DNA from: JAAYHC01 sp964483175 | Lineage (GTDB): Bacteria > Bacillota > UBA5301 | Direction: 5' to 3' | NCBI GenBank assembly: GCA_964483175.1 | Contig: CAZAAT010000043.1 | Coordinates: 1-20,265 of the forward strand | Length of the DNA stretch: 20,265 nt | Shown here: in pieces, positions 14,981 through 20,265 of the stretch | Layout: every line of letters begins with the position of its first letter | How positions within the stretch are numbered: the first letter of the stretch is position 1 | The notes under the pieces: generated by a model | What the model saw: the letters and a program-made list of their open reading frames with translations, nothing else | What the model was told of the DNA's origin: nothing | The model's database searches: none | Position numbers and translations under genes: made by a program

Positions 14981-15685
14981 TCATAACTGAGTGATAAACT
15001 CGTACACATCTGCTAAAGTGCCCCGGTAATCAGGGGAAAAATCACTTTCGGGCCGGTCAATGAGGTAGTCTTCGACCAAGAAAGTCTGCATACCGAGCTT
15101 GGCTGCGATCAGATCTTCATAGGCATCATTGCCGACCATCAGACACTCTTGGGCATTATACCCGGTCTTGGTCAGAATTTCCTCGTAATAAGCTAATTGT
15201 GGTTTACAAAAATGCATTACTTCATAGGTGGTTACTAGGTCAAAGGGGTGATCGTCAATCCCGATCCAGCGCATCCGCTCTTGCACCGCCTCGGTTGGAA
15301 AAACGGGGTTGGTAGCGATTACCAAACCAAAGCCCCGGGCAGCTGCCTGCTCAATGATTTCTTGGCTGAGGGGGCTGGGATTGGCGTATAAGGCTAGTTC
15401 GGGAAATTTATGCGCATAAAAATCATCGAGTACCGGCATGAGCACTTCTTCCGGCAGATCAACTCGCGCCAGAAAGTCGTTCCAGAAGACTTCTTTATTG
15501 GTCAAGTAGGGATTGGTGCTCTGAATCATCGCGTTGGTCGAGGCCACTAGATCCTGGACGAATTTGGCCGGATCGGTCAAATGGGCCACGCTGCTGCTGA
15601 TTGCTTTCAGATATTGGCGCAAGAAGTCGTCGGTATCCAATGGAAGCAAAGTGCCATCAAGGTCAAAAAGTATCGCCTTTATCAA
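14981..15685 (-). CDS. HAD-superfamily hydrolase
   Basis: This 234 aa haloacid-dehalogenase-type phosphatase has motif I LFDLDGTLLPLD near residues 7-18, motif II ATNPVFPTEA, a Lys in CKPQLAYYEEIL and motif IV MVGNDAYEDLIAA. The helical cap between motifs I and II (subclass C1) is typical of phosphoglycolate-phosphatase-like proteins. It is cytoplasmic; the substrate is unknown. The start is inferred to be TTG at 15685, because AGGGGG lies 7 bases upstream overlapping the stop of the isocitrate dehydrogenase gene and the family N-terminus begins right there; a longer frame to 15748 overlaps that gene. It lies between the 2-oxoglutarate genes and paaK, perhaps as a housekeeping metabolite-repair enzyme. 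Confidence 0.85.
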   Translation of the reverse strand: MIKAILFDLDGTLLPLDTDDFLRQYLKAISSSVAHLTDPAKFVQDLVASTNAMIQSTNPYLTNKEVFWNDFLARVDLPEEVLMPVLDDFYAHKFPELALYANPSPLSQEIIEQAAARGFGLVIATNPVFPTEAVQERMRWIGIDDHPFDLVTTYEVMHFCKPQLAYYEEILTKTGYNAQECLMVGNDAYEDLIAAKLGMQTFLVEDYLIDRPESDFSPDYRGTLADVYEFITQL

Positions 15686-15695
15686 AACAATCCCC

Positions 15696-16703
15696 CTACA
15701 AATTTTGCATAACTGCCTTGGTAAAATCGCTCGTGGTCGCGGTGCCACCCAAATCCGGGGTCACCCATTTTCCGGCGCTGATTACCTCGGCGACTGCTTC
15801 GCGAACTCGCGCCGCTTCAGCTGGGAAACCAAGATGTTCGAGCATCATCGCCGCCGAGAGAATAATCGCGGTTGGATTGGCGATATTCTGGCCGGCGATC
15901 TGTGGCGCAGAACCGTGTACTGCTTCAAACACCGCAGCTTCATCGCCCAAATTCGCACCGGGAGCTACACCCAATCCGCCAACCAAGCCGGCACAGATAT
16001 CCGAGACGATATCGCCGAACAGGTTAGGCAGTACCAAAACATCAAAATCAGTCGGCTCGAGCACCAACCGCATGCTCAAGGCATCGACGATAACCTCATC
16101 ATACTCAATCTCCGGGTACTCGGCTGCAACCTGCCGCACCGCATCAAGAAAAAGACCATCGGTGAGCTTTAAGATATTCGCCTTATGGCCGGCGGTCACT
16201 TTACGCCGCCCGGTCCGGCGGGCGAAATCAAAGGCGCTCTGCGCAATTCTCCGGCTGGCCCGTCTGGTGATGAGCCTGATGCTCTCGGCGGCATCCTCAC
16301 CGATCATGTGCTCGATGCCGGCATATAAGCCCTCGGTGTTCTCGCGGAAAATCACCAGGTCAACCCCGGAATACCGGGAGCTAATCCCGGCCATTGTCTT
16401 CGACGGCCGCACGTTGGCATATAAATCGAGGGCCTTGCGGATCCCGACGTTCACACTGCGGAACCCAGAGCCAACAGGAGTGGTTACCGGGCCTTTCAAG
16501 GCAATCTTGTTCCGCCGAATAGACTCAATGGTCTCATCCGGCAACGGAGTGCCGTACTCTTCCAGCGCACCGGCTCCGGCAATGGCCTCTTCCCATTCCA
16601 ATCCCAGCTGCAGCGCATCGATTATTTGGCGCGCCGCGCCAGTAACCTCCGGGCCGATACCGTCACCGGGGATCAAGGTAATCTTACGTACTTCGCCAGC
16701 CAT
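15696..16703 (-). CDS. icd: Isocitrate dehydrogenase (short, NAD-type family)
   Basis: This 335 aa beta-decarboxylating dehydrogenase oxidises isocitrate to 2-oxoglutarate. ITLIPGDGIGPE opens the protein. The substrate segment RSVNVGIRK places S83, N85 and R89 where isocitrate enzymes have Ser-x-Asn; isopropylmalate and homoisocitrate enzymes differ there. LYANVRPSK (R99), ENTEGLYAG (Y127), K174 and D231/D235 complete the active site. The coenzyme loop HGSAPQIAG has Gln268-Ile269, neither the Lys-Tyr of NADP enzymes nor the usual Asp-Ile of NAD enzymes, so coenzyme choice is uncertain. The ATG at 16703 has GGAGG 6 bases upstream and lies one base after the small hydratase subunit. The grouping with the citrate synthase-like and hydratase genes supports isocitrate; homoisocitrate or 3-isopropylmalate remain less likely options. 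Confidence 0.85.
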   Translation of the reverse strand: MAGEVRKITLIPGDGIGPEVTGAARQIIDALQLGLEWEEAIAGAGALEEYGTPLPDETIESIRRNKIALKGPVTTPVGSGFRSVNVGIRKALDLYANVRPSKTMAGISSRYSGVDLVIFRENTEGLYAGIEHMIGEDAAESIRLITRRASRRIAQSAFDFARRTGRRKVTAGHKANILKLTDGLFLDAVRQVAAEYPEIEYDEVIVDALSMRLVLEPTDFDVLVLPNLFGDIVSDICAGLVGGLGVAPGANLGDEAAVFEAVHGSAPQIAGQNIANPTAIILSAAMMLEHLGFPAEAARVREAVAEVISAGKWVTPDLGGTATTSDFTKAVMQNL

Positions 16704-16704
16704 C

Positions 16705-17208
16705 TTAATCCTCCAATGCAAATCCTTGATTCTTTTTAATATGGCTAGCCAAGCCGCCATCGTTCAGTATCTTAATCATCACCGCGGGAAGCGGTTTAGC
16801 GGTAATCTCCACCCCGGAAGTCAAATTGGTGACCTTGCCGGTCCCCAGATTTACCTCGAGTTCATCGCCATCAGCGATCGCGCTGGTATCGACCTCAACC
16901 ACCGGCAAGCCCGTATTAATGGCATTGCGGTAAAAGATGCGCGCAAACGAACTAGCGATAACCGCAGAAATATCAGCGTTAATGATGGCTAGCGGAGCCT
17001 GCTCCCGACTAGATCCACAGCCAAAGTTTCGCCCGGCCACGATAAAATCGCCTGGTTCAACCTTGTTGTAAAAATCGGGGTCCAAATCCTCCATCACGTG
17101 TTTGGCTAGCTCCTTCATGTCCAATGTCTTAAATTTATATTTTCCAGAAATAATGTAGTCAGTATTAACATCATCGCCAAAGCGATGGGCTTTTCCGCGC
17201 AAAATCAT
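16705..17208 (-). CDS. Aconitase/isopropylmalate isomerase-type small subunit
   Basis: This 167 aa LeuD/HacB-like swivel-domain subunit works with the large subunit encoded 10 bases upstream. The N-terminus MILRGKAHRFGDDVNTDYIISGKYKF and GRNFGCGSSREQAPLAI (near 58-74) are family hallmarks, as is the ASSFARIFYRNAINTGLP segment. The substrate loop after IISGKY reads Y24-K25-F26-K27, unlike the YLRT/YLVY-type loops of characterised isopropylmalate and homoaconitate enzymes. The ATG at 17208 has GAGGT 8 bases upstream; the longer open frame to 17433 runs inside the large-subunit gene and is a shadow. Context suggests citrate/isocitrate isomerisation. Confidence 0.88.
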   Translation of the reverse strand: MILRGKAHRFGDDVNTDYIISGKYKFKTLDMKELAKHVMEDLDPDFYNKVEPGDFIVAGRNFGCGSSREQAPLAIINADISAVIASSFARIFYRNAINTGLPVVEVDTSAIADGDELEVNLGTGKVTNLTSGVEITAKPLPAVMIKILNDGGLASHIKKNQGFALED

Positions 17209-17218
17209 CGTGCATACC

Positions 17219-18478
17219 TCACTTTGTAAAATAGACTCGAGGATCAGTAATCTCGCCGCCGATGGCTGAAGCAGCGACTGTGGCCGGGGATCCCAGATAG
17301 ACAAAGGCATTGCTGTTACCCATCCGGCCCTTAAAGTTCCGGTTGGCCGTAGAGATAACGTTTTCTCCGTCCGAGGGTACACCGTTATGAGTTCCGACAC
17401 ATGGCCCACAGCCAGGGGTAACCACCGCAGCACCTGCCTCTACCAGAGTAGAGATGATGCCCTCTTCGATGGCGGCCAGGAAAATGGCCCGCGAAGCAGG
17501 AGCGACAATCAAGCGAACCCCCGGATGGACCTTGCGTCCAGCCAGTACGGAAGCGGCTATCCGCAAATCCTCTAGCCGACCATTGGTACAAGTACCGATC
17601 ACCGCTTGCTGAATTGGTGTTCCGGCGACCTCAGAGATCGGCGAGACATTGTCCACCGTATGCGGTTTTGCGACCTGCGGTTCGAGGTTAGAGACGTCAA
17701 AACGAAGAACTTGATTATAGACGGCATCAGCGTCAGGCTGAACCGGATTCCAATCAGTACGTCCATGGGCGGCCAGCCATTCCTTCAGCTTCTCATCGGG
17801 CTCCATTAGCCCCGCCTTGGCCCCCATCTCAATAGCCATATTGGAAATAGTCATCCGGGCATCGATGCTCAGCGCGGCGATTGCTTCTCCAGCATATTCG
17901 GCCGCTTTATAGGTTGCTCCGTCAGCGGTAACCTGCCCGATCAAGTATAAAATCAGGTCTTTGGCAAAGACTCCGGGCGGTAAAACCCCATCACACTCAA
18001 AGCGAATTGTTTCCGGAACTTTGAACCACAACTTACCCGTAACCATCGCTGCGGCTAAGTCCGTCGAACCAACCCCGGTCGAAAACGCATTGAGGGCACC
18101 ATAGGTACAAGTATGCGAATCTGCTCCGACCACTAAATCTCCGGCAGCCACATGCCCTTGCTCCGGCATGAGTTGGTGACAGACGCCTTCACCGATGTCA
18201 TAAAGGGTAATCCCTTGCTCACCGGTAAACTCACGCATCAGATGGTGTAGCGCGGAAACCCCCTCATTGGGGCTTGGAGCGCTATGGTCGATCACCATGG
18301 CGACCTTGGTCGGGTCAAATACCTGATTTACCTCCATATCGCGAAAGGCTCTGATTGCCAAGGGGGAAGTCCCATCTTGACCCATCACATAGTCGACCTT
18401 GGCTAGTACAATATCACCTGCTACAGCATCACTACCGCTGTGCGCAGAAAGAATCTTTTCAATGATTGTCTTGCCCAT
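17219..18478 (-). CDS. Aconitase/isopropylmalate isomerase-type large subunit
   Basis: This 419 aa 4Fe-4S hydro-lyase of the LeuC/HacA branch is split from its swivel domain, unlike monomeric aconitases. Cluster ligands are C297 (GTCTNGR) and C357/C360 (TPGCGPCVG); VGADSHTCTYGALNAFSTGVGSTD (117-140) is the typical substrate-site block. It isomerises a tricarboxylic acid via the dehydrated intermediate. The neighbours (Re-citrate synthase-like protein and a Ser-x-Asn isocitrate dehydrogenase) point to citrate to isocitrate; homocitrate or 2-isopropylmalate cannot be excluded from sequence alone. The ATG at 18478 has AAGGAG 8 bases upstream. It lies 44 bases after the synthase gene and belongs to the same transcript as the small subunit. 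Confidence 0.9.
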   Translation of the reverse strand: MGKTIIEKILSAHSGSDAVAGDIVLAKVDYVMGQDGTSPLAIRAFRDMEVNQVFDPTKVAMVIDHSAPSPNEGVSALHHLMREFTGEQGITLYDIGEGVCHQLMPEQGHVAAGDLVVGADSHTCTYGALNAFSTGVGSTDLAAAMVTGKLWFKVPETIRFECDGVLPPGVFAKDLILYLIGQVTADGATYKAAEYAGEAIAALSIDARMTISNMAIEMGAKAGLMEPDEKLKEWLAAHGRTDWNPVQPDADAVYNQVLRFDVSNLEPQVAKPHTVDNVSPISEVAGTPIQQAVIGTCTNGRLEDLRIAASVLAGRKVHPGVRLIVAPASRAIFLAAIEEGIISTLVEAGAAVVTPGCGPCVGTHNGVPSDGENVISTANRNFKGRMGNSNAFVYLGSPATVAASAIGGEITDPRVYFTK

Positions 18479-18522
18479 GAATCCAGCTCCTTCTATCTAT
18501 CTGAATGGTCTCGCCAACAAAT

Positions 18523-19803
18523 TTACGGGGTTACCGTAAGGATCTGCCGAACTTCTTCGGGATAATTGGCGATCAGCCAAATTTCATCCGGAGTAAGCTC
18601 CAACTGATTGTGCTGCCAAGCGTATTGTACCAGGCGTAGCGTCTCTTTCGGATCTTCGGCCTCAATCCCTAGCTCATCAAGGACATATAGCAAGCCTTTG
18701 AGCCCTCCATATTCGCCGGTCGTAATCACCCGGCCGATGCGCTTAAACTCAACCTCTCCGATCCCAAGCTCTTCCGGACCATAAAGCTCATAATTGTTGC
18801 GGTCCTTGAGCATGCCATCGGCATGAATGCCTGATTCATGAGCAAATGCATTAGCCCCTACCCCTACCTGATTGATCGGGATGGGTTGCCCAAAAGCACG
18901 CGCCACATAATTGCAGATTTTCCAAGCCATCTTGAGATTAATCCGAGAGTCAAGGATCCCGGAGTCACGTAAGCCACGCGACTTGGTTAACGCCAAGATT
19001 ACTGAAACAAGATCCGCGTTCCCGGCGCGCTCTCCCATGCCATTGACGGTGGTATTGATGTAGGCATCCACGCCCGCATCGATCGCTCCCATCGCACCTT
19101 CGACCGAGTTGGCAACGGCATAACCGAGGTCATTATGGCAATGCAATTCAATCGGTAGCTGTACCTCTTTGGCCAGGCGATACACAGAATCGTAAATCGA
19201 GATGGTCCGGTCGTAACCCAGTGTATCGCAGTAGCGGATCCGGTCAGCCCCGGCTTCCTTAGCCGCCAAGGCAAACTCGATCAAGTAATCTTCGTCGTAG
19301 CGTTCATCCGTCCGCGAAGCATCTTCAGCGTTGATACCGAGGATTTCAATCCCCCGTTCTTTGGCCACGGAGACCGCCTCAACCATCATTTTGATGACAT
19401 CCGAGCGGGTCATCCTCCCACCGAATTTACCTTGGGTCATAATCTCGGAAACAGAGATTGAAAGATTGAGATTTTTCAGCCTGGTAAGCTCAAGTGCACG
19501 CTCTACATCCTCTGCTTTAGCCCGGGACCAGCCGGATAATACTAGTGGTGAGAGCAACCCTTTTTCTTGGAGCCGCAGATTAGCTTCGATATAATTCTGC
19601 TCGTGTTCAAGAGCAGGAAAGCCGATTTCACTCTGAAAGATCCCCATTTGATTGAGGTAGAGGTTCACCATGGTCTTCTGCAGCTTAGACAAGCTGATTC
19701 GTGCAGTCTGAACCCCATCTCGATTGGTAACATCCATTATATAGATGCGGTTTTTACACTGTTCAGCCTCATACCGCAATCCATCATTTTTAATCTCTTC
19801 CAT
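18523..19803 (-). CDS. Probable Re-citrate synthase (homocitrate-synthase family)
   Basis: This 426 aa HMGL-like TIM-barrel condensing enzyme has VTNRDGVQTARISL (25-38), the metal motif HCHND (221-225), NGMGERAGNADL and HESGIHADGML in the C-terminal part. It is longer than NifV homocitrate synthases (about 380 aa). The block KTMVNLYLNQMGIFQSEIGFP after the RDGVQT motif resembles the Re-citrate synthases of anaerobes such as Clostridium kluyveri, which condense oxaloacetate with acetyl-CoA. The downstream hydratase and isocitrate dehydrogenase would complete 2-oxoglutarate synthesis for glutamate. The ATG at 19803 is fixed by the promoter: transcription should begin near 19825, so longer frames to 19860 are excluded; GGGGTG precedes it by 6 bases. 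Homocitrate synthase for lysine or nitrogenase is the main alternative. Confidence 0.8.
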   Translation of the reverse strand: MEEIKNDGLRYEAEQCKNRIYIMDVTNRDGVQTARISLSKLQKTMVNLYLNQMGIFQSEIGFPALEHEQNYIEANLRLQEKGLLSPLVLSGWSRAKAEDVERALELTRLKNLNLSISVSEIMTQGKFGGRMTRSDVIKMMVEAVSVAKERGIEILGINAEDASRTDERYDEDYLIEFALAAKEAGADRIRYCDTLGYDRTISIYDSVYRLAKEVQLPIELHCHNDLGYAVANSVEGAMGAIDAGVDAYINTTVNGMGERAGNADLVSVILALTKSRGLRDSGILDSRINLKMAWKICNYVARAFGQPIPINQVGVGANAFAHESGIHADGMLKDRNNYELYGPEELGIGEVEFKRIGRVITTGEYGGLKGLLYVLDELGIEAEDPKETLRLVQYAWQHNQLELTPDEIWLIANYPEEVRQILTVTP

Positions 19804-19831
19804 TACCCTCACCCCCCAGGAATTTAGAGAT

Positions 19832-19860
19832 ATACTACCATTAAAGGCAGGCTCTGTCAA
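19832..19860 (-). promoter_or_regulatory. Sigma-A promoter of the citrate-synthase operon
   Basis: The minus strand carries a perfect -35 TTGACA (19855-19860), a 17-base spacer and -10 TAGTAT (19832-19837). The expected start is near 19825, giving a leader of about 22 bases that contains just the ribosome site of the first gene. The terminator hairpin of the upstream gene ends 5 bases before the -35 box. No operator repeat or riboswitch fits in so short a leader. Confidence 0.85.
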
Positions 19861-19865
19861 TGTAA

Positions 19866-19890
19866 AGGACCACCCATCCCGGGTGGCCCT
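19866..19890 (-). terminator. Hairpin terminator of the SIMPL-domain gene
   Basis: A 10-bp stem (AGGGCCACCC/GGGTGGTCCT on the minus strand, one G-T pair) with a 5-base loop lies 20 bases after the stop of the gene at 19911. Only a short T stretch follows (TTTA), so it is a moderate terminator that separates the two transcription units. Confidence 0.65.
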
Positions 19891-19910
19891 ACATCGCTTG
19901 TAATTTGATT

Positions 19911-20265
19911 TTACCTGATGGCGAAGGTCACGTGAGCAGTCACACTAATCTGCTTTTCTCTGGTCGAGGTATCGTAAACACCTCCGCTGGAAACCATGGT
20001 TGAAAGTGGTTCGGTAATCTGAAACACCCCTGATCGCATGGTGAGCACCTTGCCCAATTGCAGATCAGTGTTGACTAACATGTTGAGAGCTCGTTCTTGC
20101 GCGTTGACCGTCGCATTGGCGAGCAGATCTTTTTTCAGGTCGTCCAGTTTGGAGTAAAAGTACTCGAGGGTGGAGTTTTCAATGGTGATGCCCTGATCAA
20201 CCAGTTTAACCGGGTGCAGTGCCCACCCCTCGACCTTCTCGATCTCGGTCGAAATCAGATAAACA
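19911..20265 (-). CDS. SIMPL (DUF541)-domain protein, C-terminal part
   Basis: Only the last 117 codons lie in the window; the N-terminus is beyond the right edge. The readable part includes a segment with a Tyr/Lys/Asp-rich helix (EYFYSKLDDLKKDLLANATV), then AQERALNMLVNTDLQLGKV, GVFQITEPLST, and an ending of VYDTSTREKQISVTAHVTFAIR. This order (helix with repeated Ala/Arg, LGKV, GVFQIT, DTS, alternating hydrophobic final strand) is what SIMPL-domain proteins (E. coli YggE-like, DUF541) show at the C-terminus. They are usually exported or membrane-anchored and of poorly defined function; export cannot be judged here. A hairpin terminator follows, so this is the last gene of its unit. Confidence 0.8.
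   Translation of the reverse strand, partial: VYLISTEIEKVEGWALHPVKLVDQGITIENSTLEYFYSKLDDLKKDLLANATVNAQERALNMLVNTDLQLGKVLTMRSGVFQITEPLSTMVSSGGVYDTSTREKQISVTAHVTFAIR

Noticed and set aside
15601..16992. Long open frame (463 codons) on the plus strand
   Set aside because: It runs antisense across the isocitrate dehydrogenase and small-hydratase genes, is rich in Ser/Pro/Arg and resembles no family; it is a codon-bias shadow.
16705..17433. Longer form of the small hydratase subunit
   Set aside because: The extra 75 residues overlap the large-subunit gene out of frame and the family N-terminus begins at MILRGKAHRF with its own ribosome site.
15696..19803. Leucine biosynthesis operon (leuACDB)
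   Set aside because: The dehydrogenase has isocitrate-type Ser-x-Asn residues and the synthase is not of the LeuA length or domain plan (no C-terminal regulatory domain).
19804..19860. Longer N-terminus of the citrate synthase-like protein
   Set aside because: The extension covers the promoter itself (TTGACA to TAGTAT), so it would not be transcribed from that promoter.
1..20265. tRNA, rRNA, CRISPR repeats, insertion sequences, T-box or other riboswitch
   Set aside because: No cloverleaf, spaced direct repeats, transposase-like frame or conserved riboswitch core was recognised; intergenic gaps are too short for most leaders.

Overview
The window is a densely packed stretch of about 50% GC from what is most likely an anaerobic, probably spore-forming Firmicute (Clostridia/Peptococcaceae-like). 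The evidence is a probable Re-type citrate synthase, a phenylacetate-CoA ligase/ACT pair, Shine-Dalgarno sites of the AGGAGG type on nearly every gene, frequent GTG and TTG starts, and a small Gln/Lys-rich protein resembling gamma-type spore proteins. The taxonomic assignment is inference. All 21 recognised genes, one cut by the right edge, lie on the minus strand, so transcription runs from high to low coordinates. No tRNA, rRNA, CRISPR array or mobile element was seen. No gap between genes exceeds about 130 bases.

Right part, in transcription order: the 3' end of a SIMPL-domain gene (19911-20265) ends at a hairpin. Five bases further is a clear sigma-A promoter (19832-19860) that starts a long gene train. 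Its first block is a 2-oxoglutarate-forming branch: Re-citrate synthase-like protein, two-subunit aconitase/isopropylmalate-isomerase-type hydratase and isocitrate dehydrogenase. A HAD phosphatase, phenylacetate-CoA ligase and a double-ACT protein follow, and a terminator hairpin sits at 13162-13191.

Middle part: an endonuclease III-related DNA glycosylase that lacks the lyase lysine, a class I aminotransferase, and then a tight four-gene module (7306-11256). The module holds a lipoate-protein ligase, a divergent GcvH-like lipoyl carrier, a GlcD-type FAD dehydrogenase and a GlcF/HdrD-type iron-sulfur protein with two complete CCG motifs. No glycine-cleavage P or T protein or 2-oxoacid dehydrogenase is nearby. 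This is the best candidate for an undescribed system: a lipoyl-disulfide-linked oxidoreductase with its own lipoylation enzyme.

Left part: an M29-type aminopeptidase, then a purine-thioether salvage block (MtnP, MtnA, SahH, MtaD). MtnP carries Asn where adenine-specific enzymes carry Asp, and the deaminase gene overlaps the SAH hydrolase gene. Together these suggest that MTA and SAH may be deaminated first and processed as inosine derivatives. A small Gln-rich gene, a strong hairpin terminator and glutamyl-tRNA synthetase (gltX) finish the window.
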